NCBI GenBank assembly: GCA_009792885.1
Contig: WMCF01000007.1
Span: 9,649,995 to 9,713,994, forward strand
Direction of reading: 5' to 3'
Source: Eremophila alpestris peregrina
Lineage: Eukaryota > Chordata > Aves > Passeriformes > Alaudidae
Length of the DNA stretch: 64,000 bases
Shown here: positions 1 to 13,600 of the stretch, one piece after another
Position numbering within the stretch: position 1 is the first letter of the stretch
How the letters are laid out: every line of letters begins with the position of its first letter
Notes under the pieces: model-generated
Told to the model about the DNA's origin: nothing
Databases searched by the model: none
Seen by the model: only the letters and a program-made list of their open reading frames with translations
Position numbers and translations under genes: made by a program

Positions 1-1540
1 GACTTATAATACTCACAAGAGAAGTATATGTAGTATGGATGTGCTTGCTAATAGCCAGTCTCCTAATTTTCCTAAGTGGTGATAACTTCAGTCATACATG
101 GAAAAAACATTTTGGGTTTTTTTTCTCTCATCTATTTAAGAAAAAATGTAATTCTGACTGTACTTAAATATGAAATTTATGTGTTCTCTTTCAATACAAA
201 ATTTAATTTCATAGTCAGTATTTCAAAGACAGCACCTCCTACTATTTATTAGAAAGGACAGGAAAGTCAAACTTATTGGGAAAATACTTTCCTTGTGGCT
301 TTTACACATTAAAGTTATAAAGAACAAAAAAATGAAGGGAAGGCCTCAATTTCATCAATCTGTAACACAGGAAAGGGAGGGGAATGAGAGAAGAAATGAA
401 ATTCTCAGATGAAGGTCCTGCACAGGAACAAAGGCAGATCTGCATGTCCCAAGCCACCCTCCTGTCACTTAGACCTCCTCAACATTCAGAGCTGTGGGGT
501 GGGATTTCTGGAGCAGCAAGCACTTAGCAAGAACAGCTTTGCCAGAGCTGGTGGATTAGCTAAGCATGGCATGCCCAGCCCTAGGGAACAGGACTCCTGT
601 TTGTTATGTGCCTGAGGAGATATGATTTATCCAAATATCACAGGAGTCTTTCCTTCCATATACATGGGCTGAGAATTATGCATTCTGGTCACTACCATTA
701 GCAGTAAAAGATCAGTCAAATAGCATGGGAGAGTATATGATAGGAGTTACTAAAAGGTCTTCACAAGGGCTTTTGATAAATTTAAATTTCAGGGTATACT
801 CAGAAGATCAAGAAGCATTCTCAAAAACAACCCAACGTCTGCTGCTCATTTCAAAGACAGAGCTGGAAGCACACTGGCTTACCAGGGAAGGGGATCTCTC
901 TGCCCCATTTCTGAAGAATAGTTGTGCTGCCAATATCAAACTCCTGGAGCACTGAGCCTCTAAATAATTTAATTTGCTGATGCCAGTCAGTAACTATCAT
1001 CTATCACTGGCAGACAGAAGCCAGTTCACTGGTTCATTTTTTCAGAGCTTTTCCAGTTAGTGAGGCACACCATGTAATTTAAATGAATTAATCATTCCTG
1101 CGAATGCTTACTACTATTCCTGTCACACACAACCCCATGCTAATTAGCAGGTATTTTACTGTTAATGATAACAACTAGAATATGTAATTTGCAGTCCATG
1201 TGTTGATATTTGCAGCTCCCATTGATTGCAATGTGATGTGTAGGCATTCCACGCTTCCATATTTAGGAAGCCCAACAGAGGTCACCTAAACTTCACATTG
1301 AAGAGCCTAACTTCAACTTCTTTTTGGGAAGAGAAGCCCATGCAGATGCTTTTCCTCCCAGCCATCCTCATGGGCACAGGACAGTTGCTGTCCTTTCAGC
1401 AGTCTGTGGGATACTGAATCTTTGTAAATGCAACAAATCCAAATCAACAAAGCATCAGGTACCCAAGACAAGCATGTGAGTATCTGCTGAGAGTCTGTGT
1501 ACTGTGCTGAGGCACACATGATACAATTAAAGGAACTTAC
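1..1540 (-). other. KIT: KIT intron 4 (5' part only)
   Basis: Non-coding sequence downstream of the exon 4 donor, cut by the window edge. Open frames at 409-615 and 725-955 on the plus strand are short, antisense to KIT and resemble no family I recognise. I see no repeat, RNA gene or further KIT exon here. Confidence 0.85.
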
Positions 1541-1677
1541 CCCACTTCTGTGAGAAATCCAACTAGTTTGCACACTGCTATCCACATCCGTGATTATGCA
1601 TGTAACTTCGAATTCTTCCCCTTCTTTGAGAAGCTCATAGCTTTTTGACAAGGTGATGACAGGAAGAGTTTTGTGAA
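1541..1677 (-). CDS. KIT: KIT exon 4: start of Ig-like domain 3
   Basis: The exon is 137 bp, the same length as human exon 4. The acceptor is TTGTTTTCCAG (AG at 1679-1678) and the donor is a near-perfect GTAAGT (GT at 1540-1539). It encodes residues 198-243: the G from exon 3 completes Val198, then HKTLPVITLSKSYELLKEGE leads to the first Cys of Ig3 (FEVTCIITD, Cys224). It ends in phase 0 at Gly243. The partner cysteine of Ig3 must lie in exon 5, outside the window. Confidence 0.95.
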
Positions 1678-4600
1678 CTGGAAAACAATTTAGAAGTTTA
1701 TTACTTTTCATTAGTCTCACCTCTTCCGGGGGGGATAAAAATCAACAGTCATTAATTAACTTTCCAATAAAATCAAGGCTCTGAGTGTATTCAAATTTTT
1801 TAACATATTACACAGTTGTTTCTTTACAACAAGCACATTTCTGCTTCAACCTCACTTCAAATTACACTTAAAAGTTAGATAATACTTGTTAGAGCACAGC
1901 AACTTGCATGAAGAAACCTGAATGATGTTGAACCATCAATGAGATGATGCATTTTGTGACAGTGAGTAAAAAGTAGCACTCTGGAACTGAAAACACGGTG
2001 AGGATCAGTCAGTGAAGAACAGCAGCCCAGCACTGGCTGCAGATTTTAATTACAAAACATTACAGCCAACACAAAGTACTGTCTGACAGGTCCCTGAAAA
2101 GCTCCTGATGGACAGCCTAGGAAGGATAGGTACAGCTCAAGGACTTCTGCACACTTGTGCCTGAAAGCACCACAACCTCTGCTTACAGTAATCACAGTTT
2201 GTCACCCAAGAAGCAGGTAGTGACATGCAGATGTGGGGTAGCTGTACCCTGTTCTGCTTCAGGATGTCTTTTGTCAACAGTCAGGTGTATCTGAGGACTA
2301 TGTGTCTCCTGCCTCTGCAAAGCTCTTCAGCTCTTCCTCTGTTACCTTCATGGTTTGTTTTCCTATTTTCTTCACCCTTCCTTCAAATTTTCCTCTTTTA
2401 TTATACTCCAGTTAACTTCCCATTAGGGCTTTTACACAGGAAGACAAACTGTGAATGCAGCATGTATCAGATAAGGTCTTCTGCCTCTGACACAACTTTT
2501 GTAGTTACCTTAGGTAAACTGTACAAAACTTAGGAAAACCCCATGCTTCTCAGCCATTCGTACCTTAACAATAATGTTTTCCTCATGTTGCTGTAAGAAG
2601 CTACAGAAGAGAACAAAGAAACATGTTTGCTCTCTTCAGATATAAAGGCTCACAGAAAAATCCCCCTCAGCATTCAGCAGTACTCAAGTGACAGGAAGAT
2701 GCCAGTGCAGAAGGCATTCTGTGTTCTCATCTGCCAGAAACATCTCTGGACATCCAAAAAAAAGCCCTAAGTCCATAAAGCCCCTCATTGTTCTGAGAAG
2801 AGCTGTACACAAACGCTCCCTGAGCTATCATAGCTGTTGTGTGTCTCAGTACTCCTGCACAGCTCCCCGTTTCACGGATGCCTCTTCAGTCTTTCTGCAC
2901 CAGAAGCTCACATCTGAGGGTCTGAGTGCCATGGTTATAACCACAAAAACATTACCCACCAAAGGTCTCCAACACATTTAATTGTTGAGCCAAGGAGAAA
3001 GTGGGACTTTTACTTGGTGAACTCAGTAAAGACTGAATGCTACAGCAGAGTAATTACAATACTGAGAGTGACAATGTTGAATTCCCAAATCATCAGGAAA
3101 AAAAGGCTTGCCACAGCAAACTCCACACTTGAGATGGTCCTCACTCCTCACTCAACCTCTTGACCACCTCCACAGACCCTGCCATGGAGCAAACACCAGC
3201 GTGTGCCCCCATCACACCACAGGGCAGCCCTCCTTCACCAGCACAAGGTGACGTGCTGCTGTGGCCTGGCCTCAGCTCCCAAGCCCTGGCACCATGCAGG
3301 CAGCAGGCATGAGCACAGCAGCTGCTGCTGGCCCGAGCTCTGCTCCCCCTCTCTCGGCAGCAGCCTCAGCTGCAGCAAGAGGTGGCTTCATTCCAAGTGT
3401 CCAGAGCTACGGAGAACAAACTCATTTACTTGCCCCTGAGGAAATGCCAAGCCAGCCCGGCTTGCTGAACTGCTCCCTCCACTTCCCTCCTGGTATTTAC
3501 CCAGCCCAACAGTGACACAGGGGTGAGTGCAGGCTCCAAACTGGCCAGTCAAAACCGGCCTGGAAAGTCCTGCGGGACAGACATCAGGCTTCTCCTCCTT
3601 CCCAAACCCAGGCAGCCAACCCTAGGGCACAGGGGTGTGTGAAGGTCAAGTGCTGTAGGGTATCACCAACAAGTTTGCCAAGCGTAGTGCTGCATGTAGC
3701 AGCTCAGCCACAATGCATTCCCCATCATCATCTGTGCACATGGCTGCTGTTGTGACCATCTTCACTCAATAATATGAAGACAAAGACCTCCTCCTTCCAG
3801 AAGCTCTGCCTCTCCACCAAATGACTCTTCTTCAATGCCATCAATCAGTTCCTTCAGGTCATTTGTGGGTAACAGACACAGGAGTCAGGCACCTAAATAA
3901 TTGTGCCTGCACAAATCTGAACAAACCTCAGGGTGCTGGTTTGCCCTCAGAATTTAACAGCGTTACCTACATTTCTGATAACAAAAAACCAAAAAAACAC
4001 ACCAAACCAAACAGAACAAAAGAAAACAAAGCCTGGAAATCACCAGGAACAAAAAAAAGTTCATCATGGCTAAACCTTCTGAGTACAGCCAGAAGCTAAG
4101 TGTCATGAGATCAATCTGTGCCCTGACACAACTTGCCCAAAACAAGCTTTCTAAGCTCACCAGCTTCCTTTGTGAGGCTTTACAGCCCTGCTCTACACAT
4201 TCTGGGAATCAGGTTCTCTGCAAGAAGGCAAAAAATCTTGTGTTACCTGGTCTCACATTCAGGAAAATCTTCTCTGATATCTTCTCAACTCCATTGTGCT
4301 TGGCCAAGCACTGGTAGCAGCCCTTGAAGGACCTCTGTACGTTCTTTATAACAATGCCTTTCTGGGGATTGGGAATGAACGTCATATTTTTGGGGAGATG
4401 TTTGCCATCACATTTTTTCAGTGTGAAATTTGTAACATTTGGATCTGTTAGTGGGCACACTAGCAGGATGTCACTGTCTTCTTTTCCATAGATCAGATTA
4501 TCAACAAGGAAGAGCACATTTGGATCTGTGAGGAAACACAAAGATCTGTCAGACAAGCTGGCATGAGAACTTCTGATTACCCTAACTCTACAACAGGGCA

Positions 4601-7600
4601 CTTGTCAAAGAGGTTTTACTTTCAGCCAGTAAAACTGAGTATTGCCCAATTCATGTTTACCAAGAGGCATTAAATTTTCTTCTCAAAGAGCAGCACGACA
4701 GGAGACGTGCACTAGCATTCAGTACCAGATACACTGCAGATCATGTGCACTAAAAATAATCTTACTGCTTTTTTATTTGGAGATGGAGGGCATTTTTTGT
4801 CTTGTTTAGGTCCAAAATATTCCCACAACAGTAAACAGATTTTCACAGACCACTAGAAATAATTTGCTTTTAGCTAGTGGCAGAGCTGTAAGGTTTCATG
4901 CCCACGGGAGGATTTGAAAGAAATTTACGAGCAAATGGAAGTTGAAAAGCACCTAAATTATGGTTTTCACTTCTGTAAAATATATAATCTAAATGAACAC
5001 ACATTGCTACCAGAGGAAGCAGCAAACAACTTCTCTCTTTCTCTTTGCTCCCTGAAAGCAGAGATTATTTTTAGCTTCCTTAAAAGAAAAACTAGGCATA
5101 CAAACAGCACATATGATTGAAAAATCATCATGCAGTCTTTCACAAGGTAACTTTCCTATAGCATTTCATCTCAGCCAACCACAGCACACAAACATACAGT
5201 ACTTTAAACATGTCTACAATCAAAGTTGAAGCCCATGATATGTCATGACCTTGAAATGCTAAGAAGCTGGCAAACACAAAAATAAAGGAATATGTGATGA
5301 CAAACACTCTGTAAAAGTTTATTTCAGATTCTATCTGCCCTCTCTACAGAGTAGAATGAATTAGAAGAACGAAAACAGAGAGGAAAGTTTTCTTTCTTTT
5401 TTGTAAACATGCTTACAACTTGAATCATTAGGGATCAACAAACCATGGCTTACCAAGGAAGACTGAGAGAATTTGTTTAAGATGATGGACAATGTGTATG
5501 TGGTTTAAGACAAGAAGCACCAGACTGAAAATGAAGCCTGGGATGTTTGTGTGAACAATTCGCTCACACAATCAGGGGTTTCTCATCACTGAACAGAGAA
5601 GTTACTGGCTGGTTTATAGCTTAGAGTGATTAGCTGAATTTGATATTACCACCAAAGAAGCCCCCACAAACTACAGGTTTTGAAGCATCAGTCTAGAATT
5701 AGAGGATGGAGACTACTAAGAAATGAAAAGACTTGAGATCAAAATCAAAAGATTTTTGTCTCTTACTCAGGAGTCTGAACTGGGCTTGCTTGGATCAGGA
5801 AAAAACAGGCTTTTATAGATACAACAGGTACTTTCTGCCAAAACAGAAAGGTGAAGCAGGTGCACATCCACAGTCTTTCAACACTGTGTCATTCTTGGTC
5901 ACAGAAACAGAAGCAATTTGGATTTAGTAGGTTCAGAAGAACGTAAGATATCAACAGATGCCACCATTTTAGGTGGCACTATGCAGGATCAAGGTTCTTG
6001 GTCCTGTTCTCTCTTCACTCCCACCTCCACAAGCAGAGAAGTATAATGAGGTGTTCATGGCAACACCACAAGCAGCAGAGCATACGGCAGCATCTTACAG
6101 GTGATGTAAGATGTCATTAAACCATGCCTGATGCAAAATGATGGTCAATCTAACAAATCTACTTTCACAGCCAGGAACTTCCCTAAATTAAGGTTGCATG
6201 TTTTTCACACAACTGAGACAAAGAAGATAATAATGTATTGCATGACTGCCACACAATTTCCCTGATGCTTTGGTATTGGGGATTGAGAGAGATGGAAACC
6301 CTGATTTGCGGATCAGAATTCATTTTTACTGAGATTTTCCAAGTCCTTATATACTGATTTAGGAGGGTTAGTAATTTTTTCTACAATGATTATGTTAAAT
6401 ATTAGGCAAACAAACTCATGCATTTTACAACATCTCTTGCTTGCAAAGGTTTGATTCAATCTTTTTTTTTCCTGTCAGCAGACTTGACCCAATCTTCTTG
6501 TAATCTTCAAAGCTCTGTTTGTTCTTGCCACAGCTTTTTGCTTATCAAAACTAACTATGCTAATTAAGTCCACAGCAACCTGTCTTGTGTACCCCAATAT
6601 CTCCTACACTTTGGTAAGCATGCTCAGGAGAGCTGCTTGCTATCCTGAGGTGAAGGAGTCACTCATGTAATGGAAGGCAAAAACATCTCTATGATCATAG
6701 GTGTCTTGGATAATTACCATGACCTTTAGGAAAAAAATCATGGTAGGTAAAGTCAAGATTGTTTATCACATATGGGTAAAATAAATGTCAGATTTCCTTT
6801 AGTCATAGCCTCAGAGAAAAACAGAAAGTTAAGAAAACTTATCCATGGTAGCTGCATGGCCATTTGCAAAACTCAGGAGCAGTTAAAGGAGCACTCTTTA
6901 AATTGTGTGGCCGCTGTGCTAGATATCTTCCCTCAAGAAAATAACCTTCACTGTGCTGTGCTTTGCTGTGCTGGCGTCTCCCTGTCTTGGAGAACAACCT
7001 TGCAGTAATTCTCAAAGGACTAGCAGGGTTCAGAGGGAGATCTTTGAGACAACCCCTGCTGGTCAAGGAATGCTGTCTTCAAGAAAGTGGAAGCCATAGG
7101 ACTTTTTTCCATCAACAGGTAAGGATGACCACCAGAGCTATGTGAAGGAGAAGCAAAACAACCATTTTCCTCAGAAAGTAAATGGAATGTCAGGCATGGT
7201 AAACTGTGAGCTCAGGGGCAGCTGATGTACACATACATCAGCAGAGAAGAAATCTGAAGAAAACACTGCACGAAGAAGAGCAATAAAGGATTGAGAAATG
7301 CGTCAGAGCAGAAGCACTTTTTTCCTGTCCGAGACATTTCTGATCAGGCACAAGGTAGATCAGTAGCTGAAGGCAGAGGAATCATCACTGTTTGCTGGCT
7401 TAGGCCTGGGAGCACAGTCTCAAAAGACCAAATCCTTTAGGCTAACTGCCTCAGTAAATTAAAAGCTTGGGACCAAACTTTATGGGACTCCATACTGACG
7501 GATAGCATAGAATTAAAAAGACATTTCTACACATTCCTTGCTTCTTCACTGTATAACTGACTCATACAACAGAATCAGGTCACTTAGGTAGCATTCAGAA

Positions 7601-10600
7601 AGGGAACTTGGATAAACTTCACCACAAAATTAATGGGTATAAAAAGAGGAACTTATCAAGAACTTAGCACTGCTGACAAATGCCACTGCAAGCAAAGCAG
7701 AGAATGAGGTTTCTTCCTACTGGACAGGGAAGAAGATTTCTTCTACCAAACTGTTCTCCCACTGTACTTCAAATTCATTCTGTCCTCCAACATTTATTAT
7801 CCTATTATTTTGGTAGTGGAGATGGGGAGGGCGGGGGAAGGGGAGGGAAGCAAAAATAATGCCTTCATTGATATTTACCTTTAACAAAAACATAGTAAGA
7901 GGAGACAATACTCCCTTTGCTTCTGCACGTGTATCTGCCTATGTCTCTGACTGTTGCATTTTTGGTGTACCACTCTTTGTCATTGGAACTTCTTGCTTTG
8001 GCAGATGGGTCCGAGTTCTGGAAATTCCAAGTCACAGGTCCATCCTCGTTGCACGTCAGCCTTAATTCCTCCCCTTTATTCAGGACCCGTAAAGACTCTA
8101 CATGGGACAGTGCACCACCTGGGGAAAAAAAAGCACAAAACAGAATGTCTGTCAATACAACATTCTCTTTTTTTCTGCAGCAAAATTATTATTTATAGCT
8201 GTATATGTGCAACTAATATTTTGGGAATTATTTCTTAAAAATACTAAGCTGCAATGGCACTGTGCAATTCTACAGTGCCTTTTGGCTTGTAAGACCTTTG
8301 GCACACAGAGAAAATAACCAGTACGGATGGCCTCTAAAAAACCTTTTGAAACTTAAGTTTCAGATGCACCACTTTCTGCAATGTTTTGGCTTTTGAATGG
8401 GAACAGACCCAAGCTATTTAAAAATTAAATTCAAGAACATATGAGTCTGATCCTACATGGCAGCACTTTTAATCATTCTTTGTCATTTACTCAGTATCTT
8501 GCCAAGAACTAAAGTTTCCTAGCTCAACAGTTATCTTTTTATAACTGCTCTCTCATGTATTCATATGCTTCTCTCATACTCTTGAATTAGAAGTGTCCAG
8601 TTTAATGAAGGCATCAGTACATGCTTTCCATACTTGCTTGTTTCTTTACCTGAACTGCCAATTCAACATTTCTTACATAAAAAAAATGCTAAACATTCTT
8701 CAAGTTTCCATCGCAACGCTACCGAATTAGTTTCACTGAGGCACCAATCTCCCAGTCACCAAAGCTGCTCTAACTGACCATTTAGCTTCTTTTTCACTGA
8801 ACACACCCTAGCATTTTCACCAAATAAACCTCTGTAAAATTAGCAGCTCCAGTTCACAGTTCCCAACCACTTCCCAACTGTCTACACAGAGAAAGAGGCA
8901 CATTCAGGGCTTCCTTGGCTCTACTGTTAGGGCAAGCCAATCAGGGGGTTGCTGAGTTAGCATAACCCTGATTTGTGAGCCTACAAAAATGGAGTTCATA
9001 GTCAAAAACGCAGAGATATTCCCACTGTTTCAGATCTACTTGAACATCAGAAGAACATATGCAAATATTGAGGTGATCTTGCATAACAAACCCCTCCCCT
9101 TTGAGAGTAGCTCTTCAGTGCTAGGAGTAATCCTTAGCTTACAATAATTGTGCTGTTTGCTCATGTCACACAGCTGCACAACATCTGTGTGTAGTAGCAG
9201 AGTCATGCCAGTGAAAATACTACATGCATGCAAAAAAACGCTCTGCAGCTCCATTCAGAGGCTGAATCTCCCTACCCACACAGATAACAACAGACGTTCA
9301 GGAAAAACAATAGGATAATTACTTGGGATGAGGTTATACACTCCAGACTTAATTCACTCATCTCACAGCTTTAGTCCTTCTTAAGGTAGATACTGGATTA
9401 ACACCAGGTCAGGTAACTGCTCCTCTTCCTGACAAATCCAACACAAAGTAGGAAGCAAAGGATGGTCAGACCACCTGCACAGACTAATTACTTTGTTTGT
9501 TTGTAGTCTGAAAGGAGCCCTCCTTGGAATTAAAATTTATCAGTGTTAAAGTCAACTGGCACTCATTCTTCCAGTGTCACCAAGCAATTTTCCACATGAG
9601 GTCCACTAATCCTGCATATATGAGTGAACGCATAAACAACCATCCTAGAAATAAAAATTGCAAGAAAAAGGGAGAAAAACACCAACTTTTAATTTCAAAT
9701 CTGCTACCTCAAAGCACAGGTGTGTATCAGAGCTCTGGTATAGTAGCTCAAACAAGAAGACTGAAAGTCCAAAGTCTCAAAACAAACCTCAGACAGCAAT
9801 GGCATGGTAAACAGGAAAACTGGAAAAATCCTTTGCCTTGGGCAAAGACTTGCCTAATAGCAGGATTGAGGCAAGAAGACCTCTGATTTTCCAGCCCTTC
9901 AGACCAGAGCCAGGAACTGTTGGCATGTTAGAAGACAGAGGGCAAAGACCTCTGAGAAGGGCTCCTGAACAACCATGGTACTTTATGGGGACCTCTTTGG
10001 AAGACTACTCTGCTTGCTTCTCACAGACCACAGGGCAGTTCAAGTGACAAATTACATGAGCTGCATAGAACAGAAGTGTGGTGTGGTATAGCTCTCCTGG
10101 CACTAGCTTAACAGATGAGTCTGGGAGGATTGAGAAAGCAGAAGATGTGGACAACCTTCAGTGGCATCACTCTATGCCTGCAGCCACCAAGGTCTCAGCT
10201 TGGGCCCTGCCAGGGAGGTGCACACGTAGCTGGACTGCCCACTGTCTCAAGGAGCACAGTCCTGGGCAGGTCACACACACCCTGCCATGGAGCAAACACC
10301 AGCATGTGCCCCCATCACACCACAGGGCAGCCCTCCTTCACCAGCACAAGGTGACGTGCTGCTGTGGCCTGGCCTCAGCTCCCAAGCCCTGGCACCATGC
10401 AGGCAGCAGGCATGAGCACAGCAGCTGCTGCTGGCCCGAGCTCTGCTCCCCCTCTCTCGGCAGCAGCCTCAGCTGCAGCAAGAGGTGGCTTCATTCCAAG
10501 TGTCCAGAGCTACACGGAGAACAAACTCATTTACTTGCCCCTGAGGAAATGCCAAGCCAGCCTTGCTTGCTGAACTGCTCCCTCCACTTCCCTCCTGGGT

Positions 10601-13600
10601 ATTTACCCAGCCCAACAGTGACACAGGGGTGAGTGCAGGCTCCAAACTGGCCAGGCAAAACCGGCCTGGAAAGTCCTGCGGGACAGACATCAGGCTTCTC
10701 CTCCTTCCCAAACCCAGGCAGCCAACCCTAGGACACAGGGTTGTGTGAAGGTCAAGTGTAGAGTATCACCAATGGGTTTGCAGAGGAAAATAGACCATTC
10801 GAGGTAGCAGTGTAAAGCTTAATGTCGTAATTTACCTGCTACCTGAGGTTGGATTTGTCAAACCGCACATATCATTGTGTTGTGTGGAAATCCTGAAAGG
10901 TTCTGCAGTAACAAACCCTTACCCTTATGAAGGCTCAACAGTCCTACAAATAGTCACTGCCATGTCCTTCTGATGCACAGCCCAGCTTTGCACAGCTGGA
11001 CTGGACATTTAACAGCCATGCCTGAGCCGGGAGGAACATTTCTCAAAACCCAACACTACTTGCATGCAAAAACACACTCTTGAGCTCCATTCAGAGGCTG
11101 GATTTCCCTACCCACACAGATAGCAACAGACGTTCAGGAAAAACAATTGGATAATTATTTGGGATGAGGCTATACACTCCAGACTTAATTCACTCATCTC
11201 ACAGCTTTAGTCCTTCTTAAGGTAGATACTGGATTAACACCAGGTCAGGTAACTGCTCCTCTTCCTGACAAATCCAACACAGAGTAGGAAGCAAAGGATG
11301 GTCAGACCACCTGCGCAGACTAATCACTTAGTCCGTGGTCTGGGTTTTGGAGGAAGCCCTTGTTCTCTCCCCATCTCACGCAGTTGAAGATTTACCAATG
11401 TTAAACCCAATAGACAAGTCCACCAGTAACTTTCTATGAGTTCCACTAATCCCCTACATAAATTCACATGACTGAACAGACAAAAAAGTATCCCAGAAAA
11501 ACTAACTGCCAGAAAGATTAGAAACACATTTCATATTTTTATGGAACATTTATGACTCTTACCTACTCTTTTCCCTAGGTCTCATCCTATCCATTCCAGT
11601 TAGGAGTTCAAGTTTCTGCAACACTTACTAGCTGGACTATCTAGTAAATTATTGGAAAGTTTTTAAACAACACAGCAGAACCTGACCTGTCCAGAGGCAC
11701 AAGAAATACATTATGTAGCAGAGCTGGAAAAAAAAATGAGGAAAATAGCACAATGCAGTGAAGTATCACTCATATTTTGAGATTATTTTGCTATGGCTAG
11801 TTTTATGCAGTCTATGAAACTTTAGCAAAACAATTTACAAATTGAATAATGCCTTGTGCAAAGGATTCCCAGAGTGTAAAGGGCTTTTTTTCTCTCACCT
11901 TCTGAAAATAATGCCTCTTGAAAAGAACTATGACAGTGTAGGGACAGCCAGTTGTAAACACAATGACTACTACATTTGCTTCAAATTATGCACCAAAGTA
12001 TCATCTGTCTTTAAAAACAGAATTAAAATGGTGTTTAGAAAGATGAGAATGACTCTGTATCTTCTTTTTGGAGGAATAATTAAGTGACAGAAATGAGAGT
12101 TTAACTAACAACTTGTAATCTGGTGCACTAATCCCCACAGCATGTGTCCATCTGCTCTCTCCTCATCTTTTCTCAGACTCATGTCTGAGACTGCTCCATT
12201 TATACGGCACCGTGTTGCACTTGGGGACTTCAGTAACATCAACCATGTAATCACAGCCATGACACCAAGACTCACACTTCAGGAATCAGTTGTGTTGGCA
12301 GTATATATGCTAGAGATAGTAAGGGATGTCCAAGTGGCAAACCCCATGGGACACATTGTCTGCTGTCTCCTGTCAGAGCTCCATGTGCAGCCCAGGCGAG
12401 ACCATGGCTTTACCAGTCACTAGCAGGACTGTAAACTTTCTGAGCAGTGGGATGGAGGAACCCACTGCTATGTCTCCATTGAAGTTTTCCAGGTGTGGGC
12501 ATGCATCCTTATTTTGTTATCTAGCCTTGGGTCATGCCTCCACCCTCTCTCCACCTCTTTACACCTATGGAAAAGGAGGCTGAGTACTACTTCAATATTC
12601 AGCTGAGTGTCCTCATCTCAGTGAGGCCCACCTGATCACGGGAACAGCTCAGGACAAGGAGAAGAGAGGAAACTTGTCTTCTGCTCATATGAGTCCTGTG
12701 CTCCCAACTGGGGCAGATGATCCCACTGTTGATCACAGACTGTGGATCCCATGACACATTCAACATTCCCCACACACCACACAGCCAGACTACCACACTG
12801 GGATTCTGTCCTCAAGGGCAACTAGAGGGTGTAGTTATAATATGCTAACAAAAATACACTGATAATGTCAAATAAGTCACAATAAAAAAAAACCACCAAA
12901 AACTAAAATAAAAGAATAAGCTCAGAGTTGGACAACCCAAATTCCATTTTGGATGTACAAAATTTGAGTCCTACAGCTGAAGAGCTTCACTTCCACAACC
13001 CTACCTTCTCCTTGTAATATAACAAACTTGAGCAAAAAACTACAATGGTGGGATCACTTGAAAACAAGGCTGTGTAACTGAAAAAAAGAATACATGAATA
13101 TATTAAAATGAAGAGAGAGGGAGGAAAGAGGAGGAGTAGAGCAGTTCTGATGTGAGTGAATTCTGCATGCAAAAGGAACATCTGGGAAAATCAGGCTGGA
13201 GGAATTAGAAAATCAAACAGCTCTAGATAATACTGATAGGAAATGCAGGTCAAATTGCAGGGATATGATTAAGGACAGCAGAATGTTCCTGTAACAATTA
13301 AGGGATGTGCAAACAACAAAAGCTCTTTCTAAGGAGTGAACCATTCTGGGAAAAAAACAGTTTATGCTGGAGCTTTTCAGCCTCAGCACAACACTCCTGT
13401 AGCATGGTAGAGCACATCAGGTGCAAGTCCACATCAAGCTTGCAAGCAACTGGAAACCATCTCCAGCTGCACAGCAAACAAAGGATGTGGGACTGCCATG
13501 GAATAAGATGAAGAGTCAAACACTGTGGATTTGATTCCCAGCTCTGCCACAGACTTCTTGCACAACCTTAGGCCAACAGGTTAGTCTCTCTGTGGCCGCT

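Noticed and set aside
10078..10632. 184-codon frame through the 494-bp repeat
   Set aside because: The second copy of the repeat differs by frame-changing indels, so the frame is not preserved between copies.
9060..11540. Duplication arms as paired LTRs of a short provirus
   Set aside because: No TG...CA ends, primer-binding site or retroviral protein sequence were seen between the arms.
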